Part shown: positions 54,727-64,000 of the stretch, piece after piece
Position numbering within the stretch: position 1 is the stretch's first letter
Layout of the letters: each line of letters starts with the position of its first letter
Assembly (NCBI RefSeq): GCF_009937955.1
Contig: NZ_AP018439.1
Location: 930,001-994,000, forward strand
Direction: 5' to 3'
Source of the DNA: Undibacterium sp. KW1
GTDB taxonomy: Bacteria; Pseudomonadota; Gammaproteobacteria; Burkholderiales; Burkholderiaceae_D
Length of the DNA stretch: 64,000 nucleotides
Made by a program: the position numbers and the translations under genes
The notes under the pieces: model-generated
Told to the model about the DNA's origin: nothing
The model's input: the letters and a program-made list of their open reading frames with translations, nothing else
Databases searched by the model: none

Positions 54727-55155
54727 TTAAGCCTTATGTTCACAATCGGTTTTGGTGCAATTGCCATAAATCGCCAGTGCATGTTCAGCAATCTTGAAGC
54801 CACGTTCAAGAGCAATAGTATGCTGGCGTTTTTCAATTTCCTCATCATAGAATTCTTCTACCCGCCCACAGTCCAGGCACACCAGGTGATCATGATGGGA
54901 ACCTTCATTCAATTCAAAAATGGCTTTGCCAGTCTCGAAATGATTGCGACTTAACAGTCCGGCCTGTTCAAACTGGGTCAGGACGCGATATACAGTTGCC
55001 AGACCGACATCCATATTTTCATTGAGCAGGATCTTATACACATCTTCTGCTGTCAGATGACGAACCGGGCTGTTCTGGAAGATCTCCAGGATTTTCAGTC
55101 GGGGCAGGGTGGCTTTCAGACCGCTGGCTTTGAGGTTGGAGGTGCTGTTTGTCAT
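54727..55155 (-). CDS. fur: Ferric uptake regulator Fur
   Basis: The 142-residue protein has a winged helix ([20 protein letters not shown]) and a dimerisation/metal domain with [16 protein letters not shown] and the C-terminal C-T-K-T-D-C-E-H. It represses iron uptake genes when iron is sufficient. ATG 55155 is preferred over one four codons upstream. It is divergent from bamE, the normal betaproteobacterial arrangement. Confidence 0.95.
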   Translation of the reverse strand: MTNSTSNLKASGLKATLPRLKILEIFQNSPVRHLTAEDVYKILLNENMDVGLATVYRVLTQFEQAGLLSRNHFETGKAIFELNEGSHHDHLVCLDCGRVEEFYDEEIEKRQHTIALERGFKIAEHALAIYGNCTKTDCEHKA

Positions 55156-55230
55156 GTTTTCGATCAAAAAATTGCTATCTGCTTTATGATATCGGGTTTT
55201 AGGGCTTGTTGCTCAATTAAGAGGTTATCT

Positions 55231-55797
55231 ATGCAACTGTTGTTTTCAGGTTTAACGCGGAATAAGATGAGCCGTGTAGCGGGTCTGGTAGTGCTGGCTT
55301 CTTTGACAGCATGTTCATCACCTATTCCCCTGCTGTCTTCGGCTGACAGGACTTCAGTATATGCAACATCCGGCACTCCAAGTGATGCAAATGGTGCGCA
55401 AGTGGTGGAACCGACCGGTTTTGGCAAGGTACTGGCCTTTATTTCGCCTTACCGCGTTCCCATACAGCAAGGTAACTTCGTTTCCCAGGAAATGGTGGCA
55501 CAGTTAAAAGAAGGTATGACACGTGAGCAGGTGCGTTTTATCCTTGGTACAGCCTTGCTGACCGATATGTTCCATGAAGACCGCTGGGATTACCCTTTCC
55601 GCCTGACCAAGCCAAATGGAGAACGTATCACCAGCCGCGTGTCGGTGTTTTTCAAGGATGGTACGGTAGCAAAATTTGAAGGCGGCAATTTGCCGACTGA
55701 AAAAGAATACCTGGCACGTATTACAGAATCCGCTTTGGGCCTGAACCGCGTTCAATCGGTGATAGAAACTGATGCGCCGAAGAAAAAAGAGAAATAA
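55231..55797 (+). CDS. bamE: Outer-membrane assembly lipoprotein BamE
   Basis: The start at 55231 has a GAGG site. The 188-residue precursor has a lipobox L-T-A-C (Cys28), so about 161 residues are exported. The SmpA/BamE domain is clear: L-K-E-G-M-T-R-E-Q-V-R-F-I-L-G-T, W-D-Y-P-F and V-F-F-K-D-G-T-V-A-K-F-E-G. It is part of the beta-barrel assembly complex. It is divergent from fur and 6 bp before dapB. Confidence 0.94.
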   Translation: MQLLFSGLTRNKMSRVAGLVVLASLTACSSPIPLLSSADRTSVYATSGTPSDANGAQVVEPTGFGKVLAFISPYRVPIQQGNFVSQEMVAQLKEGMTREQVRFILGTALLTDMFHEDRWDYPFRLTKPNGERITSRVSVFFKDGTVAKFEGGNLPTEKEYLARITESALGLNRVQSVIETDAPKKKEK

Positions 55798-55803
55798 GCT
55801 GTT

Positions 55804-56610
55804 ATGACTGCACTTAAAATTGCCGTGGCCGGGGCTTCTGGCCGTATGGGAAAAATGCTGGTCGAAGCAATCAGTAATGCCGGTGATATGGTCCTGGTTG
55901 GCGCGCTGGACGTGCCTGCCTCACCAGCCCTGGGTACGGATGCTGCGGCCAGTCTGGGCAAGCCTTGCGGCGTGAACATTACTGCTGACCTGGAAGCTGG
56001 CCTCGCAAATGCCGACTACCTGATCGATTTTACCCGCCCTGAAGGTACGCTCAAGCATCTTGAATATTGCGCTGCTCATGGCATCAAGATGATTATCGGC
56101 ACCACGGGCTTTGATGATGCTGGCAAGGCAGCGATTGCCGCTGCCGCAGAGAAAACCGCCATCATGTTTGCACCGAACATGAGTGTAGGCGTGAATGTCA
56201 CCATGAAGTTGCTGGAAATGGCAGCCAAGAGCTTTGCTGAAGGTTATGACATCGAAATCGTCGAAGCCCATCACCGCTTCAAGGTGGATGCTCCTTCAGG
56301 CACAGCCCTCAAAATGGGCGAAGTCATCGCCGATGCACTGGGCCGTGACCTCAATGAAGTGGGCGTGTTTGCCCGCGAAGGCGTGACAGGTGAGCGCGAC
56401 CCGTCTTCCATCGGTTTTGCCACTATTCGTGGTGGCGACATCGTTGGTGATCATACGGTCTTGTTCGCTGGCATAGGTGAGCGCGTGGAAATCAGCCACA
56501 AGTCTTCCAGCCGTGTGACTTATGCCCATGGCAGCCTGCGTGCAGCACGTTTCCTGCAAGGCAAATCTACAGGCTTGTACGATATGTACGATGTCCTGGG
56601 TTTTCGTTAA
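55804..56610 (+). CDS. dapB: 4-hydroxy-tetrahydrodipicolinate reductase
   Basis: The 268-residue enzyme has the nucleotide motif [14 protein letters not shown], and the catalytic [15 protein letters not shown]. It catalyses the second lysine/diaminopimelate-specific step, needed for peptidoglycan. It follows bamE by 6 bp. All expected motifs are intact. Confidence 0.96.
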   Translation: MTALKIAVAGASGRMGKMLVEAISNAGDMVLVGALDVPASPALGTDAAASLGKPCGVNITADLEAGLANADYLIDFTRPEGTLKHLEYCAAHGIKMIIGTTGFDDAGKAAIAAAAEKTAIMFAPNMSVGVNVTMKLLEMAAKSFAEGYDIEIVEAHHRFKVDAPSGTALKMGEVIADALGRDLNEVGVFAREGVTGERDPSSIGFATIRGGDIVGDHTVLFAGIGERVEISHKSSSRVTYAHGSLRAARFLQGKSTGLYDMYDVLGFR

Positions 56611-56640
56611 TCAGTCTGTAATAGCACGTGTGACTTCTAC

Positions 56641-57297
56641 ATGAATTCTGCAATCGCACATTATTGGGAACAGGCTGACGCACTGGGTCATCTGGTTGGC
56701 TGGTTATTGTTGTTGATGTCGGTACTGAGCTGGACATTGATACTGATGAAGGGCTGGAGTTTCTGGCGTATCCGTAAAGCAGCCCCAGGCTTGCGCGCCT
56801 TCTGGCGTGCGCCCAGCCTGGCCGATGCCTTGTCGTCGCTGCGCCAAACTGATCAGTCCAAAATATTCATCACCCTGGCAGATGCTGCGCATGCCGCCAG
56901 TGACACGGCGCAACGCAGCGCCACCTTGTCTGCCAATGCCGGTCTTGGCGAAATACTGACGCGCAGCCTGCGCCAGGAATTGCAAGGCCTGACCGTCAGG
57001 CTTGAAACTGGTTTGAGCTTTCTCGCCTCGGTCGGCGCAACTGCTCCTTTTGTTGGCTTGCTGGGCACAGTCTGGGGTATTTATCGCGCCTTGACGGCCA
57101 TTTCATCCAACGGCGTGGTGCAAATCGACCAGTTGGCAGGGCCAGTAGGCGAAGCCCTGATCATGACAGCGTTGGGTTTGCTGGTAGCGATACCTGCCGT
57201 ACTGGCTTATAACGCCTTCAACCGGATTAACCGTATTACCCTGGCTGAACTGGATGGTTTTGCATTTGACTTGCATGCCCACATGAACAAGTCTTGA
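56641..57297 (+). CDS. exbB: MotA/TolQ/ExbB proton-channel family protein
   Basis: The 218-residue protein has three membrane segments (about 17-37, 125-147 and 165-187). The family stretch L-S-F-L-A-S-V-G-A-T-A-P-F-V-G-L-L-G-T-V-W-G-I begins near residue 124. With the next gene it forms a proton-driven motor. ExbB is preferred to TolQ because tolA/tolB/pal genes are absent, but no tonB is adjacent either. It begins 30 bp after dapB. Confidence 0.88.
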   Translation: MNSAIAHYWEQADALGHLVGWLLLLMSVLSWTLILMKGWSFWRIRKAAPGLRAFWRAPSLADALSSLRQTDQSKIFITLADAAHAASDTAQRSATLSANAGLGEILTRSLRQELQGLTVRLETGLSFLASVGATAPFVGLLGTVWGIYRALTAISSNGVVQIDQLAGPVGEALIMTALGLLVAIPAVLAYNAFNRINRITLAELDGFAFDLHAHMNKS

Positions 57298-57347
57298 ACG
57301 GGGTAAGTTAAAGTAAAGCATCAATAAAGCATCAATAAAATCATAAG

Positions 57348-57791
57348 ATGACATTTGGTCAATTTCATACGCCGCGTGAACCCTCATCCCGTCCCCTGAC
57401 TTCCATGGCGGACATCAATGTCACGCCCATGGTCGATGTGATGCTGGTTTTGCTGGTCATCTTTATCATCGCCGCCCCTTTCATGACGCATGCCATCAAG
57501 CTGGATTTGCCGCAGGCGCAATCAGCGCCGGTGGCCGAGCAGGCTGAGTCTGTACGTATTGCCTTTGATGCTGACGGCATCCTTTACTGGGATAAACAAG
57601 TCCTGGCCATGGCTGACCTGGAATCCAGACTGGCACTGCTGGCGAAAAAAAACAAGCAGACAGAAATCCAGTTGCGGGCCGATAAGGCTACCCGCTATGA
57701 AATTATCGCCCAGGTCATGGCGGCAGCCCAGACGCAAGGGCTGGTCAGGATTTCTTTCGTGACCGACAGCAAACAAGCCAAAAAACCGTAA
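57348..57791 (+). CDS. exbD: ExbD/TolR-type biopolymer transport protein
   Basis: The 147-residue protein has one membrane helix bearing the key Asp (A-D-I-N-V-T-P-M-V-D-V-M-L-V-L-L-V-I-F) and a periplasmic domain. It pairs with the ExbB-like channel to convert the proton gradient into work at the cell envelope. It is 51 bp downstream of exbB and upstream of leuS. The cognate TonB-like partner is not identified here. Confidence 0.9.
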   Translation: MTFGQFHTPREPSSRPLTSMADINVTPMVDVMLVLLVIFIIAAPFMTHAIKLDLPQAQSAPVAEQAESVRIAFDADGILYWDKQVLAMADLESRLALLAKKNKQTEIQLRADKATRYEIIAQVMAAAQTQGLVRISFVTDSKQAKKP

Positions 57792-57939
57792 TTGTCACGG
57801 TTCAGTCATTACAAAACCGCGCTACACTCTGTAAAACGGCTCCAGGAGCCTTTGCCCATCAGGCTTTCCTCAATAATGTGCCTGAACCAGTTATAATCAA
57901 AGGTTCTGAGTCATTTTCGCATCTACTTCTGCTTACGCC

Positions 57940-60567
57940 ATGCAAGAAAAATACACGCCCTCTGACGTCGAACAATCGGCGCAATCCCATTGGAAAAAGA
58001 TCGATGCCTATAAGGCAGTAGAAAACAATCCACGTTTCCCTAAAGGCAAGTACTACGCTTGCTCCATGCTGCCTTATCCATCGGGCAAGCTGCACATGGG
58101 CCACGTGCGCAATTACACGATCAATGACATGCTGGCACGCCAGTTGCGCATGAAGGGCTATAACGTTCTCATGCCTATGGGTTGGGATGCCTTTGGCCTG
58201 CCAGCAGAAAATGCGGCGATAGCGTATAAGAAGTCGCCAGCAGAATGGACTTACGCGAATATCGAAGACATGAAGTCACAAATGCAGCCCCTGGGCCTGG
58301 CATTTGACTGGACGCGTGAAGTCGCGACTTGCGACCCGGATTACTATCGCTGGAACCAGTGGCTGTTCCTGAAGATGCTGGAAAAAGGCGTCGCCTACAA
58401 AAAAACCCAGGTTGTGAACTGGGACCCTATCGATCAAACCGTGCTGGCGAATGAGCAGGTTATCGATGGCCGTGGCTGGCGCTCTGGCGCCCTGGTAGAA
58501 AAACGCGAAATCCCTGGCTACTACTTCGGTATCACCCAGTACGCAGACGAACTGCTGAACAGCATCGATGATCTTGATGGCTGGCCTGAGCAGGTGCGTA
58601 CCATGCAGCGTAACTGGATAGGCAAGAGCGAAGGCGTGCGCTTTGCTTTCCCACACCAGATTGCTGACGAAACCGGCGCACTGGTACAAGACGGCAAGCT
58701 GTATGTATTTACTACCCGCGCTGACACCATCATGGGCGTGACTTTCTGTGCAGTAGCGGCAGAGCATCCTATCGCCACGCTGGCAGCAAAGAACAATGCC
58801 GCACTGGCTGCCTTCATCGAAGTATGTAAAGCTGGTGGCACCACTGAAGCCGAAATGGCGACCAAGGAAAAAGAGGGCATGCCTACTGGCCTCTTCGTTA
58901 CTCATCCTCTGACTGGTGAGCAGGTCGAAGTCTGGGTTGGTAATTATGTCTTGATGACGTATGGTGATGGCGCTGTCATGGGCGTGCCTGCGCATGATGA
59001 ACGCGATTTCGCTTTCGCGAAAAAATACAATATCGCTATCAAGCAAGTCGTGGCGATTGAAGGTGAAAGCTTCACGACAGACGCCTGGGCAGAATCCTAT
59101 GGCGACAAGCAGCGCGGCGTTACTGTCAATTCTGGCAAATATGATGGCCTGAGCTTCAAGGCTACTGTCGATGCAGTGGCTGCCGACCTGATTGCCAAAG
59201 AACTCGGCGAAAAGAAAACCACCTGGCGCTTGCGTGACTGGGGTATTTCTCGTCAGCGTTATTGGGGCACGCCTATCCCTATCATCCACTGCGACAGTTG
59301 TGGTGATGTGCCTGTGCCTTACGAAGATTTGCCAGTGGTATTGCCTACCGACTGCATCCCTGATGGTTCTGGCAATCCATTGAAACACCGTGAAGATTTC
59401 CTGAATGTGCCTTGCCCTAAATGCGGCAGCCCTGCACACCGTGAAACCGACACCATGGACACCTTCGTTGATTCCAGCTGGTACTTCATGCGTTATACCT
59501 GCCCGGATGCGACTACCATGGTCGACGAGCGCAATGATTACTGGATGGCGATGGACCAGTACATAGGCGGTGTCGAACATGCAGTTTTGCATTTGCTGTA
59601 CGCACGTTTCTGGACCAAGGCCATGCGTGACCTGGGTCTGATCAAGATAGACGAGCCTTTCAAGAACCTGTTCACCCAGGGCATGTTGCTCAATGAATCC
59701 TTCTACCGTGAAGATGAGAGTGGCAAGAAGATCTGGTTCTATCCGAATGAAATCGAAGTCCAGCATGATGACAAGGGACGCCCCATTTCTGCTTCGCTGA
59801 AGAGCGATGGACAGCCTGTGCAAATGGGCGGCATAGAAAAAATGTCCAAGTCCAAGAACAATGTGGTGGAACCGAAAGACATTATCGAGCAGTTCGGTGC
59901 TGATACGGCACGCCTGTTCACCATGTTTGCTGGTCCTCCAGATCAAAGTGCTGCCTGGAGTAACAGTGGTGTAGAAGGTGCATCACGTTACCTGCGTCGT
60001 CTGTGGGCTTCTGCATTGAAACTGTCCGGCACGATTGCTGCCGGTACTGTGGCACCAGCTGCTTATGCAAATGATGTTAAAGCCCTGCGCCGCGAAGTAC
60101 ATCTGACGCTGAAGCAGATTGATGCAGATTACGATAGACTGCAATACAACACCGTTGTTTCTGGTGCGATGAAATTGCTCAATACCATAGAGTCCTTCAA
60201 GTCAGAAGCCGAAGGCAGCGCTTCAGCTTTGCGCGAAGCCTTCAGCATCTTGCTGCGTGGCCTGTATCCGGTATGCCCGCATATTACCCACGTACTGTGG
60301 CAAGAACTGGGTCTGGCGACAGAACTCGGTGAAATCATTGATGCACCGTGGCCACTGGTCGATGAGGCTGCATTGGTGCAGGATGAAATCGAGCTCATGG
60401 TGCAAGTCAACGGCAAACTGCGTGGCAGCATCAAGGTCGCCAAGGATGCCGACAAAACCACCATAGAAGCAACTGCTCTGGCCAATGAAAGCGTACAGAA
60501 GTTCATGGAAGGTGCGGCCAAGAAAATCATCATCGTGCCTGGCAAGTTAGTGAATATCGTCGCCTGA
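57940..60567 (+). CDS. leuS: Leucyl-tRNA synthetase
   Basis: The 875-residue class I synthetase has the HIGH-type motif in [14 protein letters not shown] and the KMSKS loop ([10 protein letters not shown]). The CP1 editing domain carries T-R-A-D-T-I-M-G, and the anticodon-binding and C-terminal domains (V-Q-V-N-G-K-L-R-G) are complete. It charges tRNA-Leu. A long open frame on the opposite strand is an artefact of codon bias. Confidence 0.97.
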   Translation: MQEKYTPSDVEQSAQSHWKKIDAYKAVENNPRFPKGKYYACSMLPYPSGKLHMGHVRNYTINDMLARQLRMKGYNVLMPMGWDAFGLPAENAAIAYKKSPAEWTYANIEDMKSQMQPLGLAFDWTREVATCDPDYYRWNQWLFLKMLEKGVAYKKTQVVNWDPIDQTVLANEQVIDGRGWRSGALVEKREIPGYYFGITQYADELLNSIDDLDGWPEQVRTMQRNWIGKSEGVRFAFPHQIADETGALVQDGKLYVFTTRADTIMGVTFCAVAAEHPIATLAAKNNAALAAFIEVCKAGGTTEAEMATKEKEGMPTGLFVTHPLTGEQVEVWVGNYVLMTYGDGAVMGVPAHDERDFAFAKKYNIAIKQVVAIEGESFTTDAWAESYGDKQRGVTVNSGKYDGLSFKATVDAVAADLIAKELGEKKTTWRLRDWGISRQRYWGTPIPIIHCDSCGDVPVPYEDLPVVLPTDCIPDGSGNPLKHREDFLNVPCPKCGSPAHRETDTMDTFVDSSWYFMRYTCPDATTMVDERNDYWMAMDQYIGGVEHAVLHLLYARFWTKAMRDLGLIKIDEPFKNLFTQGMLLNESFYREDESGKKIWFYPNEIEVQHDDKGRPISASLKSDGQPVQMGGIEKMSKSKNNVVEPKDIIEQFGADTARLFTMFAGPPDQSAAWSNSGVEGASRYLRRLWASALKLSGTIAAGTVAPAAYANDVKALRREVHLTLKQIDADYDRLQYNTVVSGAMKLLNTIESFKSEAEGSASALREAFSILLRGLYPVCPHITHVLWQELGLATELGEIIDAPWPLVDEAALVQDEIELMVQVNGKLRGSIKVAKDADKTTIEATALANESVQKFMEGAAKKIIIVPGKLVNIVA

Positions 60568-60603
60568 TTGTTTAACAGATATACCAGTAACAGGGAAAAC
60601 CGC

Positions 60604-61113
60604 ATGCAAGCAAACTATGTAAAGCGTCTGCAATGGCTGGCAGTCATCATGTCCATCATGTTGTTGTCGGCCTGCGGTTTCGCCCTGCGCGGCCCGGTTG
60701 CCTTGCCGTTTAAAAGTATTTATATCGGCATGCCAGAAAGCTCGGCCCTGGGTGGTGAATTGCGCCGCCATATCCGTGCCAATGGCCAGACCCAGATCAT
60801 GTCTGAGGCCAAGGACGCGCAAGTGGTACTCGAAGTATTGAGTGAAACCCGCGAAAAACAAATCCTGTCACTGAACAGCCAGGGTCGCGTGCGTGAATAT
60901 AATTTGATTTATAACTTCCGTTTCCGTGTCCGCAATAATGTAGGCAAGGAATATCTGGAACCAGTAGATCTGCAGTTGAAGCGCAATATCACCTTTAATG
61001 AATCACAGGTACTGGCGAAAGAGGCAGAAGAAGTCTTGCTGTACCGTGATATGCAAAGTGACCTGGTGCAGCAAATCATGCGCAGGCTGGCTGTTGTAAA
61101 GATGGACGACTGA
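60604..61113 (+). CDS. lptE: LPS-assembly lipoprotein LptE
   Basis: The start at 60604 gives a lipoprotein signal with lipobox L-S-A-C (Cys24); an earlier in-frame TTG at 60568 is less likely. The 169-residue precursor continues G-F-A-L-R-G-P-V-A-L-P-F-K-S-I-Y-I, characteristic of LptE. It plugs the LptD barrel that places lipopolysaccharide in the outer leaflet. It lies between leuS and holA, as in most proteobacteria. Confidence 0.93.
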   Translation: MQANYVKRLQWLAVIMSIMLLSACGFALRGPVALPFKSIYIGMPESSALGGELRRHIRANGQTQIMSEAKDAQVVLEVLSETREKQILSLNSQGRVREYNLIYNFRFRVRNNVGKEYLEPVDLQLKRNITFNESQVLAKEAEEVLLYRDMQSDLVQQIMRRLAVVKMDD

Positions 61114-61114
61114 T

Positions 61115-62134
61115 ATGCAATTACGCTTCGATGCCCTTGATGGCCATCTGGCGAAAACACTGGCGCCACTGTATGTGATCACCAGTGATGAGCATTTGCT
61201 GGCGCTGGAAGCCGCAGACAAGATACGTCGTGCCGCAAAATCGCAAGGTTTTTACGAGCGCGAAATCCTGACGGTGGAACGCAGTTTCAAATGGGGTGCC
61301 TTGCTGGCCGCGAATCAGTCGCAATCCCTGTTTGGTGATAAAAAACTCATCGATTTGCGCATTCCTACCGGCAAGCCCGGCAAGGATGGTGGCCAGGCTC
61401 TGCAGGATTGTGTAGCGAATCTGTCGCCCGATAACCTGACCCTGATCACCTTGCCCAAGCTGGACTGGGCCACGCAAAAAGCCGCTTGGGTAGGCAGCTT
61501 GCAGCAAGCCGCGGTGTATATCGATATCCCGCTGGTAGAGCGCAATCAATTGCCAGGCTGGATCAGCATGCGTCTGTCCTTGCAACAGCAAAGTGCAGAC
61601 CGGCAAAGCCTGGATTTCATTGCCGACAGGGTAGAGGGCAACTTGCTGGCAGCCCATCAGGAAATTCAGAAACTGGCCTTGCTTCATCCAGCTGGCAAAC
61701 TGAGTTTTGAACAAATCCATGATGCCGTGCTCAATGTGGCGCGCTATGATGTCTTCAAGCTCAACGAAGCCATGCTGGCCGGTGATGTCGCCAGACTAGT
61801 GCGCATGTTGAATGGTTTGAAAGGTGAGGGCGAAGCCCTGCCGCTGGTTTTGTGGGCCATGGCAGAAGAGATACGTACCTTGCTGAAACTAAAGTCGGGC
61901 ATGGCACAGGGCAGGCCCTTGTCAGCCTTGCTGAAAGAATACCGCATCTGGGGCCCACGGGAAAAACTCATGGACCCCGCCTTGCGCCGCGTCAGCCTGG
62001 CAAATTTGCGGGCTGCACTGCAAGAGGCATCGCAAGTCGATAAGATGGTAAAAGGTTTACGAGCGAAGGCATTTGCAGGTGACCCCTGGGATGCCTTGTT
62101 GCAATTGGGTTTGAGAGTGGCCAGGACAGCATAA
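61115..62134 (+). CDS. holA: DNA polymerase III delta subunit
   Basis: The 339-residue protein follows lptE by one base. It has the clamp-loader delta features: P-L-Y-V-I-T-S-D-E-H-L-L-A-L-E-A near the start, S-Q-S-L-F-G-D-K-K-L-I-D-L-R, and R-Y-D-V-F-K-L-N-E-A-M-L-A-G-D. It opens the beta clamp during loading. Full length, without anomaly. Confidence 0.95.
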   Translation: MQLRFDALDGHLAKTLAPLYVITSDEHLLALEAADKIRRAAKSQGFYEREILTVERSFKWGALLAANQSQSLFGDKKLIDLRIPTGKPGKDGGQALQDCVANLSPDNLTLITLPKLDWATQKAAWVGSLQQAAVYIDIPLVERNQLPGWISMRLSLQQQSADRQSLDFIADRVEGNLLAAHQEIQKLALLHPAGKLSFEQIHDAVLNVARYDVFKLNEAMLAGDVARLVRMLNGLKGEGEALPLVLWAMAEEIRTLLKLKSGMAQGRPLSALLKEYRIWGPREKLMDPALRRVSLANLRAALQEASQVDKMVKGLRAKAFAGDPWDALLQLGLRVARTA

Positions 62135-62263
62135 AAGCTGCTCATCAGATAATCTGGCCTGCACCCGATTAAGCGGTTTATCAAACCGGAAATTGAATTC
62201 CCTCACCACCTTGCTGGTGGCTGATCAACGACTATGAGGACCAGACGTTCTCTGAATGACGAT

Positions 62264-63529
62264 ATGGATATCAAGCACTACATGAACGACCTCGGCATCC
62301 GTGCCCGCGCAGCATCGCGCGCCATGGCCAAAGCCGATACCGCCGCCAAGAACAAGGCCCTGTCCCTGATCGCTGCTGCCATCAGGCGTGAAGCTGCTGC
62401 CTTGCGCGCTGCCAATGAACTTGACCTGGCGGCAGCAAAGGCAGCAGGCATGGAAGCCGCCATGCTTGACAGGCTGACCCTGTCTGACAAGGCGATTGCC
62501 ACCATGGCAGAGGGCCTGGAGCAGATCGTCAGCCTGGCTGACCCCATAGGTGAAATCTCGAACATGAAATACCGCCCCACCGGCATACAGGTAGGGCAAA
62601 TGCGCGTGCCGCTGGGCGTCATCGGCATCATTTACGAAGCACGCCCGAATGTGACGGTGGATGCCGCCGGCCTGTGCATCAAGAGTGGCAATGCCACCAT
62701 TTTGCGTGGTGGCTCAGAAGCTATCCATTGCAACCAGGCGCTGGCTAAACTGGTCAAGGAAGGCCTGGCCGGTGCTGGTTTGCCTGCCGATGCTGTACAG
62801 ATCGTCGAGACCACAGACCGCGCCGCTGTTGGTGAACTGATTACCATGCCGCAGTATGTCGATGTCATCGTCCCGCGTGGCGGCAAGGGCTTGATCGCAC
62901 GCTTGATGCAAGAAGCCACCGTGCCCATGATCAAACATCTTGATGGCATCTGCCATGTGTATATCGATGACAAGGCTGACCTCAAAAAAGCCGTGGATGT
63001 CGCATTCAATGCCAAGTGCCACCGCTATGGTACCTGCAACACCATGGAAACCTTGCTGGTCGCGCAAGGTATTGCAGCCCAGGTCTTGCCAGCACTGGCT
63101 GAACTGTATGCAGGCAAGCAGGTGGAATTGCGTTGCGATGAAGCCGCCGCTGCAATACTGGCAGGCTACCCGCATCTGGCCAAAGCAACAGAAGAAGACT
63201 GGAGCACTGAATACCTGGCGCCTGTCCTGGCCATCAAAGTAGTGGCTGATCTGGATGAAGCCATCACGCACATCAATGATTATTCATCCAAACATACAGA
63301 ATCCATCATCACAGAAGACTATAGCCACGCCCTGTGTTTCTTGCGCGAAGTTGATTCAGCCTCGGTGATGGTGAATGCTTCCACGCGTTTTGCTGACGGT
63401 TTTGAGTATGGCCTGGGTGCTGAGATAGGTATCTCGAATGACAAGCTGCATGCCCGTGGCCCGGTAGGACTGGAAGGTCTGACCTCCATGAAGTATGTAG
63501 TCTTTGGTCACGGCGAAATACGTCAGTAG
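62264..63529 (+). CDS. proA: Gamma-glutamyl phosphate reductase
   Basis: The 421-residue enzyme (from ATG 62264) has the aldehyde-dehydrogenase fold with [28 protein letters not shown] and the catalytic Cys in [10 protein letters not shown]. It makes glutamate-5-semialdehyde for proline. An ATG ten codons upstream (62234) is possible; the shorter start fits the family better but neither has a strong ribosome site. Confidence 0.95.
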   Translation: MDIKHYMNDLGIRARAASRAMAKADTAAKNKALSLIAAAIRREAAALRAANELDLAAAKAAGMEAAMLDRLTLSDKAIATMAEGLEQIVSLADPIGEISNMKYRPTGIQVGQMRVPLGVIGIIYEARPNVTVDAAGLCIKSGNATILRGGSEAIHCNQALAKLVKEGLAGAGLPADAVQIVETTDRAAVGELITMPQYVDVIVPRGGKGLIARLMQEATVPMIKHLDGICHVYIDDKADLKKAVDVAFNAKCHRYGTCNTMETLLVAQGIAAQVLPALAELYAGKQVELRCDEAAAAILAGYPHLAKATEEDWSTEYLAPVLAIKVVADLDEAITHINDYSSKHTESIITEDYSHALCFLREVDSASVMVNASTRFADGFEYGLGAEIGISNDKLHARGPVGLEGLTSMKYVVFGHGEIRQ

Positions 63530-63558
63530 CAATGAAACACCAATAAAGAAAGTAAGCC

Positions 63559-63981
63559 ATGCTCTGGGTAAAAGCTTTTCACATCCTGTTCGTCACGTCC
63601 TGGTTCGCAGGCCTGTTTTATATGCCCCGTATCCTTGTCAACCTGGCGATGGAAAATCATCCGCCGACGACAGAGCGTCTGTTGCTGATGGCGCGCAAGC
63701 TGTACCGTTTCATGACGATATTGGCGGTACTGGCACTGATCTTCGGCCTGTGGTTGTGGCTAGGCTATGGCATATGGAAGGGCCCGGGTAATGGCTGGCT
63801 GCATGCCAAGCTGACTTTGGTGATCTTGCTGATAGGTTATCACCACGCCTGTGGCAGTTTGCTGAAAAAGTTTGAGAAGGGCGTTAACAAGCGCAGCCAT
63901 GTCTGGTTCCGCTGGTTTAATGAAGTGCCGGTGATTTTGTTGCTGGCGATATTGATTTTGGTAGTCGTCAAACCTTTTTAG
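63559..63981 (+). CDS. hemJ: HemJ-like/CopD-family membrane protein (protoporphyrinogen IX oxidase candidate)
   Basis: The 140-residue protein has four hydrophobic segments. It opens with L-W-V-K-A-F-H-I-L-F-V-T-S-W-F-A-G-L-F-Y containing the conserved His, and later G-W-L-H-A-K-L-T with the conserved Lys. This is the UPF0093/HemJ signature. HemJ oxidises protoporphyrinogen IX before ferrochelatase acts, consistent with hemH elsewhere in the window. It follows proA by 29 bp. A CopD-like role is the alternative. Confidence 0.85.
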   Translation: MLWVKAFHILFVTSWFAGLFYMPRILVNLAMENHPPTTERLLLMARKLYRFMTILAVLALIFGLWLWLGYGIWKGPGNGWLHAKLTLVILLIGYHHACGSLLKKFEKGVNKRSHVWFRWFNEVPVILLLAILILVVVKPF

Positions 63982-64000
63982 GTTTGACGAGGTTTCCAAG

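Noticed and set aside
58276..59946. 556-codon minus-strand frame inside leuS
   Set aside because: Antisense shadow; leuS carries all synthetase motifs and the opposite frame has no domain or start signal.

Overview
The window is a gene-dense stretch of bacterial chromosome at moderate GC. Gene content and order point to a betaproteobacterium of the Burkholderiales, most likely Oxalobacteraceae and perhaps Undibacterium-like. The evidence is Pil-Chp genes next to rubredoxin and hemL, fur/bamE/dapB, yqgE-ruvX-pyrR-pyrB-pyrC', class Ia nrdAB, and Ala/Lys/Pro-rich histone H1-like proteins. The family assignment is inference. No rRNA, tRNA, CRISPR array, prophage or intact insertion sequence was seen.

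Layout. 1-2600: tail of a lytic transglycosylase, two tandem paralogues of an unrecognised membrane-anchored family (the second split by a frame change at a T7 run), and a PDZ lipoprotein. 2900-5000: a SWIB-domain/H1-like protein and ffh. 5400-13200: an uptake and sensing block made of an orphan LIV-type binding protein, a NitT/TauT-type ABC transporter behind a near-consensus sigma-54 promoter, a Cache-domain periplasmic protein, and a DctB/DctD-like two-component pair. 13265-17557: a CcsA-like protein, a PP0621-like protein, and PilS/PilR. 17558-18348: a 165-bp hairpin repeat and probable NrdR boxes ahead of nrdAB. 22514-24136: a second palindromic repeat and a large H1-like protein. 24200-29900: YggT, a LacI regulator divergent from a cytosine-deaminase-type amidohydrolase, hemL, a divergent thiD-like kinase, and rubredoxin. 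30043-40869: pilG-pilH-pilI-pilJ-pilL, the chemosensory system for type IV pili, ending in a 2297-residue hybrid kinase. 40870-41427: repeat-rich intergenic DNA. 41428-64000: mostly housekeeping genes (phrB, yqgE, ruvX, pyrR, pyrB, pyrC', plsC, apaH, hemH, recN, nadK, a HAD phosphatase, hrcA, a CheY-like regulator, fur, bamE, dapB, exbBD, leuS, lptE, holA, proA, hemJ).

How the parts work together. Two type IV pilus control layers lie in one window: PilSR, which normally drives pilin transcription through sigma-54, and Pil-Chp, which controls twitching. A second sigma-54 circuit appears self-contained: a DctD-like activator lies at the end of the gene string whose first gene carries a -24/-12 promoter. 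The most interesting points are this uptake/sensing module, the frame-split unknown paralogue pair, the hairpin repeats flanking nrdAB, the 12-bp repeat clusters around the lacI-type gene, and metabolic homologues with altered active-site residues (ThiD-like, PyrC', CodA-type). All functional statements are read from sequence by eye; no database search was run.
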